In this document: positions 26,101 through 32,039 of the stretch, one piece after another | Layout: each line of letters opens with the position of its first letter | Position numbering within the stretch: the first letter of the stretch is position 1 | Assembly (NCBI GenBank): GCA_018644785.1 | Contig: JABGPV010000021.1 | Span: 1-32,039 of the forward strand | DNA: 32,039 nucleotides | Reading direction: 5' to 3' | Source of the DNA: Deltaproteobacteria bacterium | GTDB lineage: Bacteria; Desulfobacterota; DSM-4660; Desulfatiglandales; Desulfatiglandaceae | The notes under the pieces: model-generated | Told to the model about the DNA's origin: nothing | Databases searched by the model: none | What the model saw: the letters and a program-made list of their open reading frames with translations, nothing else | Made by a program: the position numbers and the translations under genes

Positions 26101-26390
26101 TGAGTCTTGATCCCGGAGCGTGGAGCGGTCGGTACGCCGACTGGTGGGTGGCCCTTCACACCCCATTTGATTACCCCCTGGACTGGTATACATACGTGTA
26201 TCCCGACGGTTGGCGCTACGGGTTCCATATCTGTGCACAGACGCCCCTTTATGAGCTCACCCCCTCATTCAACGTGCTGAATACGGTCCTTCCAGCGGGC
26301 AGTTATATTTTCTACTTTGCCGTTGACGGCAATATGGACGGAGAAACTGACGCCACCTGGCTGGATTATGTGGAAGTAAACGTCGAATAA
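20145..26390 (+). CDS. Giant DUF4347 + FN3/TIG + multi beta-helix surface protein
   Basis: A 2081-aa protein. The frame is open from 19929, but ATG 20145 has GGAG 8 nt upstream and gives a signal peptide (MSGKRMINFMAGLLFLGIF, ending GGAFG). Order: DUF4347 (about 48-209) with IHIISHGNAGH (H105) and ILFYACNLA (C148), a caspase-like His/Cys pair; a beta-rich region (about 215-760) starting with GAGSLRNTI and rich in adhesin-like repeats; beta-helix 1 (about 782-1166); an FN3-like domain (about 1171-1272); an IPT/TIG domain (about 1275-1354); beta-helix 2 (about 1356-1709); then the GMGFWIIT/GWHLIGLPW module, PPPPPGEAP linker and C-terminal domain shared with the upstream protein. It is probably secreted and surface displayed. 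DUF4347 is typical of the N termini of very large adhesins. Adhesin is the best reading; proteolytic activity of the head is unproven. Confidence 0.85.
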   Translation: MSGKRMINFMAGLLFLGIFCLCGGAFGALPYDDAGLTSEKAAGYARIPSEVVFIDPSVPEMEKIVAQLPERAEVVRLSPGIDGVAQISAHLAKKRDLSAIHIISHGNAGHFVLNGMRIDGDFLKDHGHGISGWGRSLTENGDILFYACNLAATDEGKTFVGKFADLSSADVAASINNTGSDVFDGDWELEYGIGVIETTEFVMDNSYEYMLTDWTVDKNDDSGAGSLRNTIAGAATGDTVKFDANYTITLDSSITIDDKNLIIDGETNSIVILNGGTFIPFRITGTSALTFDSVTLQDDVSAGGVIQDDSSGLLTLTDVTLKGNVDADGGSGGVTVTGALTLTGSCTIDTDGSTDANISITGTVDGAAANTQDLTLNAGTGGTISVTGAVGGNTSLKHLIVANSNGATFTDNVTIGTQITLSDTTATADITFSRTLVTPTLTTTGQGYNVNLHGDGTIITNHVEFLNTGTLVLGSASGDTLTFNDGISIGSASQPSGTTLNGTVTTSNDPVALGTITVSGDSTVNPAGGAVTLGAITINDTKTLTVGTGNTGAVSFGSTINSASAYTGNLTINTDDTATFSNHVGGATAIDTLTLTAGTVSAGASDITAGTIAVDGGTFGQAASPTGNWDVGNVTIASGAAMNATTGGFNVSGNWDNAGTFNHKNGTVTLDGGSQSISGPTTFYNLEKNTETAATLTFQNGTANKTIVANTLQLEGGSGAILSLRSSSAGSQWEIDPGGTRTINYLDVKDSKNVNETAINAAGTNSVSSGNNTNWTFNIITPNTYYVNIQNGDNSLDGLSSAHAWETLHYAIDQINGGSAGSVGSGYTLNVLLGAIYNTENGEANSELTISQDYVTIIGETGSGPIINGTGATSWHYGIKIDASNVTLRNLYVTGFTGTDPSGTGIEIVSGSNNTIENCWVYGNHDGISVWQSANCTIQGCEIDNNNFDGISISESAGSIITQNTIHDNFETDNSDGIIVEACSPEISRNTIYDNRFNISLQGSETAPTSPTIKNNLIYELTLDEVHYGIIMGGSTGTVSPQVYHNTIDGSLYQGIHIAETGNTPIIKYNIVTNCRQSGIQNSGNPTIDYNDVWHNGPDPYDRNYDGCTAGAHDISQDPQYASHTLAVTSPCINAIPIGNPPNDPVIDDLDSTEIRPYGSGFDMGCYENDNLPAVTTTAASSITANSASSGGTVTSSGSETSVTAKGVCWSASANPTIALTTKTTDGTGLEAFTSSITGLTLNTTYHVRAYATNGENVTGYGSDKTFTTSAVTAPTLSSFSPTSGGTGTSVTITGTNFTDATAVKFGVTAASSFTVNSATQISAIVGSGSTGKVTATTSGGTATSTGDFTYTTIAAGTYYVNIATGNDSNDGSADHPWKTLHHAMSQINGGGAGTYVLRVALGTTYNVANGEADSQMLLSQSNVTIKGESGSAPIIDGTNAQTWTRGLEVTGSDVTLVNLYVTGFSDTNEEGIRISVGTGNEIRYCNVYGNSWGIRVNEATNTTIKNCDIYSNTTHGVDIVQSTGTSVVDNKIHDNPQYGIRVESSPEISRNALYDNQFGVFLDATTASTVSPVIKNNVIYEVVSNAMSYGIFMRSNNASVVNPKIYHNTIDGGKLDGIKMEKDGSSSSAPIIKYNIITEFGQYGINNSGAGPAIDYNDVWNNTASNYEGCTAGTNDLDPPMNPLYVTGSYSLQSASPCINTILSGDPVTLDYSGYKRPRPGKTTKDMGAYEYVADVTNHYTLPGGTGVSTDYRIFTVPLNLGTGTDMLTAMENVLGTYDPTHWRGFLYTGTSYREFNSSQFASHTIVPGMGFWIITTYTDKIPFEAKPAPDGVDYVMDLEPGWHLIGLPWLSTQITLSSIEVTDGVHTYAISSVNNDLTQRFMWDYTGSGPDNGYIKRSAVGFRLQNNKGYFFKVLAGTIRLIIPHADNQAQSAPVDIPPNQTNTNEDDEAPPPPPGEAPIPDIKANGQDGPVSVSSGGSISVSVSLDPGAWSGRYADWWVALHTPFDYPLDWYTYVYPDGWRYGFHICAQTPLYELTPSFNVLNTVLPAGSYIFYFAVDGNMDGETDATWLDYVEVNVE
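25260..26390 (+). repeat. C-terminal module block, copy 2 (contains perfect repeat 25963-26215)
   Basis: Paralogue of 18758-19894. The 253-bp core 25963-26215 is identical to 19467-19719 and covers the Pro-rich linker and most of the C-terminal domain, while flanks on both sides carry many substitutions. This is the pattern expected from recent gene conversion between the two genes. Confidence 0.9.
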
Positions 26391-26402
26391 AAAGCGACAG
26401 CA

Positions 26403-27137
26403 ATGTTTTTAGAGTCTCCACCGCCTGAAAATGACCGGTTGAAACCTGATGATACGTTCCATTTCTCGTGTCACAGTGAACTTTCCTGTTTTAACGCCTG
26501 TTGCCGCAACAAACACCTGCCCCTGACCCCCTATGACATTCTGAGGATCAAAAGCAATCTCGACATTCATTCCGATGATTTTCTGGCCCGATATGTGGTC
26601 TATCGGCCGGACCCGGAGTCCGGTTTTCCCATTTTATCCATAAAGATGCTTGGAGAAAATGCAGTCTGCCCGTTTGTAACCCCCGAAGGGTGCGCCATAT
26701 ACCATGACCGACCCACGGCATGCCGCTTATACCCTCTGGGGCGATCTTCGGGCATTGATCCGGAGAGAAGCAAACCGGAGGAATTTTACTCGTTGCTTCA
26801 TATCACCCGCTGCGACGGCCTCAAAGAAGACAAAGGCTGGACGGTTTCCCAATGGGTGAAGGACCAGGGCCTTTTACCCTATATTGACATGAACGACAAG
26901 ATGCTCGATATCCTGTTTGATCCCCGAAGAGATCCTTCTACACCCATAGTAGAATCCCAGCAACAGAAAGTAATGGTGGCCTGCTACAATCTGGACATGT
27001 TCCGAGAATTTGTCTTTGAAACCCCGTTTTTAAAACGATTCGAAATTGATGATGATATCGCCCAGCGCGTCAAGACCGATGACGCAGCGCTTCTGACCCT
27101 GGGGTTTGCCTTCCTCAAAAAAGCCTTGTATGTCTAA
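26403..27137 (+). CDS. YkgJ-family cysteine-cluster (putative metal-binding) protein
   Basis: A 244-aa protein with the UPF0153/YkgJ CxxCxxCC-like pattern: CHSELSCFNACC near residue 22, then CPFVTPEGCAIYHDRPTACR and LYPLGR. These cysteines are thought to bind Zn or an Fe-S cluster; the biochemical role of the family is not settled. There is no signal peptide, so it should be cytoplasmic. It starts 12 bp after the giant surface gene, with a weak ribosome-binding site, so read-through transcription from the giant is possible. The family is clear, the function unknown. Confidence 0.8.
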   Translation: MFLESPPPENDRLKPDDTFHFSCHSELSCFNACCRNKHLPLTPYDILRIKSNLDIHSDDFLARYVVYRPDPESGFPILSIKMLGENAVCPFVTPEGCAIYHDRPTACRLYPLGRSSGIDPERSKPEEFYSLLHITRCDGLKEDKGWTVSQWVKDQGLLPYIDMNDKMLDILFDPRRDPSTPIVESQQQKVMVACYNLDMFREFVFETPFLKRFEIDDDIAQRVKTDDAALLTLGFAFLKKALYV

Positions 27138-27225
27138 AACCCTCTAAAAACGATAAATTTCTTGACTTGCTTCCCCCGTTTTGGTAGTAGCTGAGTCTTT
27201 TTTGACATCCAAAGGGAGCATTCAA

Positions 27226-28146
27226 ATGGCAGGGTCATTCCTCACGGCACAGGGGCTTTCATCAGAACAACTCCTTGAAATCTTTGATCGGATCAAGGTT
27301 TTAAAGCATGACATGAAGCAGGGAAAAACCCTTGATGTGCTTCAGAACAAAGTGATCGGCATCCTTTTTGAGAAACCATCCACCCGCACCCGCACCAGTT
27401 TTGAATCGGCCATTCTCAGGCTGGGAGGTTCCGCCATTTATCTGCCGGTGGCGGATCTTCAAATCAACCGGGGGGAACCCATCAAGGATACGAGCCGCAT
27501 GTTCGGCAGCTATCTGGATGCACTGGTAGCAAGGGTCTTTGAACATCAAACCGTTGAAGATCTTTCCCGATATTCCGGAATACCGATCATCAACGGCCTG
27601 AGCGATCTGGCCCATCCGACCCAGGCCGTCTGCGACATTTTCACGGTTCTCGAAGTGAAGGGGCAGGTGAAAGGGCTGAAGCTGGCCTATATCGGCGACG
27701 GCAACAACGTATGCCACTCATTGCTGATGGTCTGCGCTCTGGCGGGGATGCATATGACGGTTGCATGCCCCAAAGGATATTGCCCCAACCCGGCCATCCT
27801 CCACAAAGCCGAAAGCATTGCCGCGCAAACCGGGGCGCAGCTCTCTGTCCTTGAAAGCCCCAAGGAAGCGTCCGTGGGCGCCCATGTTCTTTATACGGAC
27901 GTGTGGGTCAGTATGGGAGAGGAAGAGGAAGAAAAAACAAAGCTGGAGATTTTTAAGGGGTACCAGATAAATGCGGATCTTCTAAAAATGGCAGCAGAAA
28001 ATGCCCATGTGATGCACTGCCTTCCCGCCCACAGGGGCCTGGAAATCACGGAGGAGGTCATAGAGGGGCCCCGTTCCATTGTCTGGCAACAGGCTGAAAA
28101 CAAAATGTACGGGGCAGCCGGGATCCTGGATCACTTCGTTTCCTGA
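27226..28146 (+). CDS. argF: Ornithine carbamoyltransferase
   Basis: A 306-aa enzyme that makes citrulline from ornithine and carbamoyl phosphate in arginine synthesis (cytoplasmic trimer). Start ATG 27226 has GGGAG 7 nt upstream; the frame extends to a TTG at 27181, which lacks support. Motifs: the carbamoyl-phosphate loop STRTRTSFE, VFEHQTVEDL, HPTQAVCD, DVWVSMGEE and the ornithine loop HCLPAHRG. Length and motifs match the family fully. It stands alone in this window; other arginine genes would lie elsewhere. A possible but weak promoter is TTGACT at 27162 with TAGTAG 17 bp later. It converges on amrB with only 5 bp between stops. Confidence 0.95.
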   Translation: MAGSFLTAQGLSSEQLLEIFDRIKVLKHDMKQGKTLDVLQNKVIGILFEKPSTRTRTSFESAILRLGGSAIYLPVADLQINRGEPIKDTSRMFGSYLDALVARVFEHQTVEDLSRYSGIPIINGLSDLAHPTQAVCDIFTVLEVKGQVKGLKLAYIGDGNNVCHSLLMVCALAGMHMTVACPKGYCPNPAILHKAESIAAQTGAQLSVLESPKEASVGAHVLYTDVWVSMGEEEEEKTKLEIFKGYQINADLLKMAAENAHVMHCLPAHRGLEITEEVIEGPRSIVWQQAENKMYGAAGILDHFVS

Positions 28147-28151
28147 CGCCG

Positions 28152-29132
28152 TTATTCCACCGCAAGAACCGCAGATCCATAGCCCACCACCCATTGACCA
28201 CGGCCTTCCGGAAAATCGTCCCCGCTGTTGCGGTAATAAAGCACCGACCCTTTCTTACACCCCTGCGCCAAGGCAAACTTCATGACGGCCAGAACCGGTC
28301 CGATGCCGCAAAGAATCTGGTTGTCGTACCCCCATGTTTTTTCCAAGCCCTCGCAATCCATTGCCTGCAGCTTTAAAAGGGTTTTCTCATCTGTCTTCGT
28401 AACGAGATCGTAGCTGGGGTCGTGCAACATGTCCGTGCTGGCTACCACCAGCAGGCGCTTTTTTCTCGAAAGGGCCTCCAGCGCCTCCACAAGAGCATCC
28501 AGGGTTTCGGGGTCGTGATCCCCCATGAGTGCCACCACCATTTTGGCTTCCGGCAATGCGGCCTGGACGAAGGGGATTTCGTTTTCAGCCGAATGTTCAC
28601 CCCGGTGAGGTCCATAATTAAAAAATATTCGGGGGCTGGCCCCCGCCAGTATTTCCGCCGCTTCCGTATCCAGCGCCCCTTTCCCCAAAGGCGTTTCAAT
28701 AAAATCGCCATCCATAAGGGCCACGCCTGGGAAACCGCGGGAATGGCTGAATCCCAGCACCAGCACCGTTTCCGGCTGGCCCGCTTTCCGGGCGTTATCC
28801 TTGATGGCCCGAAAGGTATAGCCGGCCACTTTCCCGGAATAAATGTATCCGGCATGGGGAGCAATGGCCGCCACAATCCGGCCCTCAACGGCCTCAGGCT
28901 GTGCGTTTTCCATATAAGATTCAATAATTTGTTTCAATTCCTGTCTGTTTCCAGGGAACCACCGTCCGGAACCATGGGCCTGACGGGTAACGATTTCAGA
29001 AGCGTTTGCCATTTTCAGTCCCTCCCAAACAAAATAATTTGGCGCAGCCATAAGCATCACCACACCAAAAACAAACAGCAGCATGGGTTTTGTGGCCGCA
29101 CCTTTCATGCACCGATAAGCCGACTGTTTCAA
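28152..29132 (-). CDS. amrB: AmmeMemoRadiSam system protein B (MEMO1 family), exported-looking variant
   Basis: A 326-aa MEMO-family protein with the expected conserved blocks: APHAGYIYSGKVAGYTF, VLVLGFSHSRGFPGVAL, GPHRGEHSAENEIPFVQ, ASTDMLHDPSYD and CGIGPVLAVM. It starts at TTG 29132, supported by AAGGAG 7 nt upstream; ATG 29108 is an alternative. An N-terminal hydrophobic stretch (MLLFVFGVVMLMAAPNYFVW) precedes the MEMO domain and looks like a signal peptide or anchor, which is unusual because MEMO proteins are normally cytoplasmic. The usual AmmeMemoRadiSam partners (AMMECR1-like and radical SAM proteins) are not in the window. It follows dnaE on the same strand after 74 bp. Biochemical function is not established for bacterial members. 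Confidence 0.85.
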   Translation of the reverse strand: MKQSAYRCMKGAATKPMLLFVFGVVMLMAAPNYFVWEGLKMANASEIVTRQAHGSGRWFPGNRQELKQIIESYMENAQPEAVEGRIVAAIAPHAGYIYSGKVAGYTFRAIKDNARKAGQPETVLVLGFSHSRGFPGVALMDGDFIETPLGKGALDTEAAEILAGASPRIFFNYGPHRGEHSAENEIPFVQAALPEAKMVVALMGDHDPETLDALVEALEALSRKKRLLVVASTDMLHDPSYDLVTKTDEKTLLKLQAMDCEGLEKTWGYDNQILCGIGPVLAVMKFALAQGCKKGSVLYYRNSGDDFPEGRGQWVVGYGSAVLAVE

Positions 29133-29164
29133 AACGCAACTCCTTGCTTATTAGTAACCATCTC

Positions 29165-29192
29165 CTGCCCCCTGACAACTGCCCCCTGCACC
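29165..29192. repeat. Two 14-bp tandem repeats between dnaE and amrB
   Basis: CTGCCCCCTGACAA followed by CTGCCCCCTGCACC: ten identical leading bases in two adjacent 14-mers, a period that is twice 7. It lies between the dnaE stop and the amrB ribosome-binding site. Confidence 0.6.
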
Positions 29193-29206
29193 CTTGCAAC
29201 AGCGTT

Positions 29207-32039
29207 TCAGGAAACCACCTCACAGACACTTCCCCCAAGAAGGCTTTCCACTTCCTCAAAAAACTGAGGGCACGGCAGGATACTGTACCGGAAATGGGCG
29301 GAAATCATGACCGGGTTATCCGCCTGTGACCCCACCCTGAACATAAGCTTGCAATTTCCGGGATACTTGAAAACCGCATCCTTTAAACCCTCCAGAGCCG
29401 TTTTTGAAGATCTCTCCTTTTCGAGCGAAATGATAACCGCCCTGGCAGCTTTCAACTCCAACCCATGGAGCGATTTAATTTCCTTGGCAATTACCTTTGC
29501 GGATTTATCACCGATTTCAACAGTTCCGGTGACCAAGAGCGGCTCGTCACCCTTCAAAAGCGGCGCTGCCTCAGCAAATACATCGGGAAATACGATCACC
29601 TCCGTGGAACCGGTTAGGTCTTCCAGATGCATGATGGCCATTTTATCTCCCCGTTTGGTACGCTTGAGCTTGAGGCTCTCCACCACGCCTGCCAGTTTTA
29701 CGTGATCTTTATCCTTCTGTGTGGGAAGGTCGTTCACCAAACAGGTGGAGAAGCGTTTAATGGCCTGGTGAAGACTGTCCAGGGGATGCCCCGTAATGTA
29801 AAACCCCAGGGCCTCCTTCTCCCGCTTGAGTTTTTCTTTTTCGCCCCATTCCGACAGATCCGGCAATTCAAGCAGCCCGCCGGCCTCCCCTTCTCCCAGG
29901 TCAAGGGACCCGAACATATTGAGCTGGTTGGGGTCATGTCGCCCGCCGCAAAGCCTGAGAGCGTCATCCAGCGCCTCAAAAAGCCTGGAACGAAAGGCCT
30001 TGGTGAAATCGAACGCCCCGCATTGAATCAGGCCCTCCAGGACCCTGCGGTTGACCTTGCTCCCTTCCATGCGACGACAGAAATCCAACAAACCACTGAA
30101 ATGCCCATGGGCGTCTCGTTCCGCAATCACCAGTTCCACGGCTTTTAACCCTACGTTCTTCACCGCAGCCAATCCAAACCGGATCTGGTCTTCCACAACC
30201 GAAAAATCCGCCTGGCTCTCGTTCACATCCGGCGGCAGAATCTGAATGCCCATGGTGCGGCACTCAGCGATATTCTTGATGGTTTTATCCTGGTTTCCCA
30301 TATCCTGGGTCAGGAGGGCACACATGAACTGTACCGGGTAGTGGGCCTTGAGATAGGCGGTCTGGTAAGCAATCATGGCGTAAGCAGCGGAATGGGACTT
30401 GTTGAATCCGTACCCGCCGAACTTTTCGATCAACCCGAACAATTTTTCCGCCATTTGCGCCTTAACGCCGTTTTCCTTGGCGCCATCGATAAACCGGGCC
30501 CGATGCCTGGCCAAAACCTCGGGCTTTTTCTTTCCCACCGCCTTTCTGAGTTCATCGGCTTCGGCCATGGTGTATTTGGCCAGCACCTGGGCAATTTTCA
30601 TCACCTGTTCCTGGTATAAAATAACCCCGTAGGTCTCTTTCAGAATGGGCTCAAGCTGCGGCAGGAAATAGGAGACTTTGATCTTACCATGCTTTCCGTT
30701 GATGAAATCGTCCACCATGTTGCTGCCGAGAGGACCCGGCCGGTAAAGGGCCACCAGGGCGATGATATCCTCGAAAGTTTCGGGGCTGAGCTTCCGCAAA
30801 ATCTCCTTTATCCCTGAGCTTTCCAACTGGAATACGCCGGTTGTTTTGCCATCCGCACACAACTGATAGGTGCCTTTGTCTTCCAGAGATATCCGGTCCA
30901 GGTCGATTTTCATACCGGTAGACGCTTCGATGAGCTTTAGCGCTTCTTTGAGTACGGTCAAGGTTTTAAGACCCAGGAAATCAAACTTGATCAATCCCAG
31001 CTGCTCCACCTTGTCCATGGTAAACTGAGCCATGATCTCACCCTTGCTCCCTTTATAGAGGGGCAGATATTCCGTGAGCGGCCGATCGGAAATGACCACC
31101 CCGCACGCGTGGGTGGATGCGTGCCGGGCCAGCCCCTCGAGAGAACGGGAGATGCTCAACAGTTTCTTGGGGGTTCCCGGGCTCTTTTCAAGGATATTCA
31201 GTTCCGGCTCTTCCCGGATCGCCCTGTCCAGTTTAACCCCGGGCCCCTCAGGCACCAGTTTGGCAATCCGGTCCACCTCGCTTAAAGGCACATTGAGGGT
31301 TCGGCCCACATCCCGTATGACGCCCCTGGCCTTCATGGTGCCGAAAGTGATGATCTGGCTCACATTGTTTCGCCCGTATTTGTCCGCCACATATTGAATC
31401 ACCTGATCCCTGCCATGAATGCAGAAATCAATATCGATATCGGGCATGCTGATTCGTGCCGGGTTGAGAAAGCGTTCGAAAAGAAGCCCGTATTTAATGG
31501 GCTCGATATTGGTAATGTTGAGGCAGTATGCCACCAGTGAACCGGCGGCCGACCCCCGCCCGGGACCGACGGCGATGTCGTGATTCAGGGCATAGTCGAT
31601 AAAATCCGCCACAATGAGAAAATACCCGGCAAAGCCCATTTTCATAATAACTTTGAGTTCATATTGCAGCCGTTCCTCGTACTCCCGGCGCAATTCAGAC
31701 GTCATTTGACCTTCTTCATCTTCTTTCCGGGTCAGCCGCTTTTTTAGTCCTTTCCGGGCCACTTCGATCAACATGTCGTCCAGGCTTTGATTTCCCGGTA
31801 CCTGGAACACCGGAAATTTGTACTCGCCAAACCGCATTTCATATTTGCAGAGAGCCGCCACATGGGCCGTATTGTTCAGGGCTTCTGTGTAGTCCGGAAG
31901 CGCCTCTTCCATCTCAGCCCTGGTTTTAAAATAAAATTCGTCTGAAGAAAATCTAAGGCGTTTTTCCTCGTCGACACTTTTTCCCGTCTGAATGCAGAGC
32001 AGGACGTCATGGGCTTCGGAATCTTCTCGGTTCAGATAG
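29207..32039 (-). CDS. dnaE: DNA polymerase III alpha subunit, 5' end outside window (partial)
   Basis: About 943 codons of the C-terminal part are present; the frame stays open to the right edge (YLNREDSEAHDVLLCIQTGK is read beyond the first internal methionine at 31912), so the gene starts outside the window and most of the PHP domain is missing. Seen are the palm motifs MPDIDIDFC and LIKFDFLGLKTL with the catalytic aspartates, GPGRGSAAGSLVAY, the fingers and a GGYGFNKSHSAAYA helix-hairpin-helix, and a C-terminal OB-fold region (GVVESLKLKRTKRGDKMAIM, STEVIVFPDVF). This is the replicative polymerase core. The C terminus ends CEVVS. Followed by amrB. Identification is certain. Confidence 0.97.
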   Translation of the reverse strand, partial: YLNREDSEAHDVLLCIQTGKSVDEEKRLRFSSDEFYFKTRAEMEEALPDYTEALNNTAHVAALCKYEMRFGEYKFPVFQVPGNQSLDDMLIEVARKGLKKRLTRKEDEEGQMTSELRREYEERLQYELKVIMKMGFAGYFLIVADFIDYALNHDIAVGPGRGSAAGSLVAYCLNITNIEPIKYGLLFERFLNPARISMPDIDIDFCIHGRDQVIQYVADKYGRNNVSQIITFGTMKARGVIRDVGRTLNVPLSEVDRIAKLVPEGPGVKLDRAIREEPELNILEKSPGTPKKLLSISRSLEGLARHASTHACGVVISDRPLTEYLPLYKGSKGEIMAQFTMDKVEQLGLIKFDFLGLKTLTVLKEALKLIEASTGMKIDLDRISLEDKGTYQLCADGKTTGVFQLESSGIKEILRKLSPETFEDIIALVALYRPGPLGSNMVDDFINGKHGKIKVSYFLPQLEPILKETYGVILYQEQVMKIAQVLAKYTMAEADELRKAVGKKKPEVLARHRARFIDGAKENGVKAQMAEKLFGLIEKFGGYGFNKSHSAAYAMIAYQTAYLKAHYPVQFMCALLTQDMGNQDKTIKNIAECRTMGIQILPPDVNESQADFSVVEDQIRFGLAAVKNVGLKAVELVIAERDAHGHFSGLLDFCRRMEGSKVNRRVLEGLIQCGAFDFTKAFRSRLFEALDDALRLCGGRHDPNQLNMFGSLDLGEGEAGGLLELPDLSEWGEKEKLKREKEALGFYITGHPLDSLHQAIKRFSTCLVNDLPTQKDKDHVKLAGVVESLKLKRTKRGDKMAIMHLEDLTGSTEVIVFPDVFAEAAPLLKGDEPLLVTGTVEIGDKSAKVIAKEIKSLHGLELKAARAVIISLEKERSSKTALEGLKDAVFKYPGNCKLMFRVGSQADNPVMISAHFRYSILPCPQFFEEVESLLGGSVCEVVS

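Noticed and set aside
27202..27207. TTGACA as the -35 box of an argF promoter
   Set aside because: Only 18 bp before the start codon; a matching -10 would fall inside the ribosome-binding site and start.
29133..29206. Intrinsic terminator between dnaE and amrB
   Set aside because: The GC-rich direct repeats there do not form a stem followed by a U-tract on the minus strand.

Overview
The window looks like a chromosomal piece of a Gram-negative anaerobe, most likely a Desulfobacterota (deltaproteobacterial, sulfate-reducer-like) genome or MAG. This is inferred from gene content: a HdrD-type iron-sulfur protein beside a lipoyl H-protein, a hopanoid locus with squalene-hopene cyclase and HpnK, an AmmeMemoRadiSam protein B, and outer-membrane/surface proteins of deltaproteobacterial style. 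No rRNA, tRNA, CRISPR array, transposase or integrase was seen.

Layout. (1) 1-1396, plus strand: the 3' end of a glycine-cleavage-H-like lipoyl protein followed by a HdrD-like [4Fe-4S]/CCG-domain protein. (2) 1391-8763: a hopanoid locus. The minus arm holds shc then hpnG. The divergent plus arm holds an exported membrane-anchored protein of unknown function, hpnK, a B12-binding radical SAM enzyme and a GNAT-family protein, with gene overlaps or gaps of a few bases. (3) 8795-12132, minus: a DPM1-like GT2 glycosyltransferase and a large multi-membrane-span (PTPS-related/GT-C-like) protein with a C-terminal TPR tail, overlapping by 4 bp. (4) 12420-26390, plus: a surface-protein locus. It encodes a TPR + outer-membrane beta-barrel protein, a FecR-domain protein with a 43-threonine run and a GPPGPPG end, a secreted tail-fibre-like protein, and two giant secreted IPT/TIG + parallel beta-helix proteins (1084 and about 2081 aa) that share a C-terminal module; the larger also carries an N-terminal DUF4347 domain. 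(5) 26403-28146, plus: a YkgJ-type cysteine-cluster protein and ornithine carbamoyltransferase. (6) 28152-32039, minus: dnaE (running off the right edge) followed by an exported-looking AmrB/MEMO protein.

How the parts may work together. Shc makes the hopane skeleton and HpnG and HpnK act in side-chain maturation; the radical SAM and GNAT proteins are candidates for extra tailoring. In the surface locus, the TPR/beta-barrel protein could assemble or export the beta-helix giants, with the FecR/poly-Thr protein as a periplasmic or wall-spanning partner. The adjacent lipid-linked-sugar type glycosyltransferase pair could glycosylate the Thr-rich stalk. That last linkage is inference from position only.

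The strongest novelty candidate is the 12.4-26.4 kb surface locus. It combines a DUF4347 (caspase-like His/Cys) head, shuffled TIG/beta-helix modules, a 253-bp perfect duplication suggesting gene conversion, a recognisable promoter in front of three of its genes, and a visible compositional break inside the giant gene.
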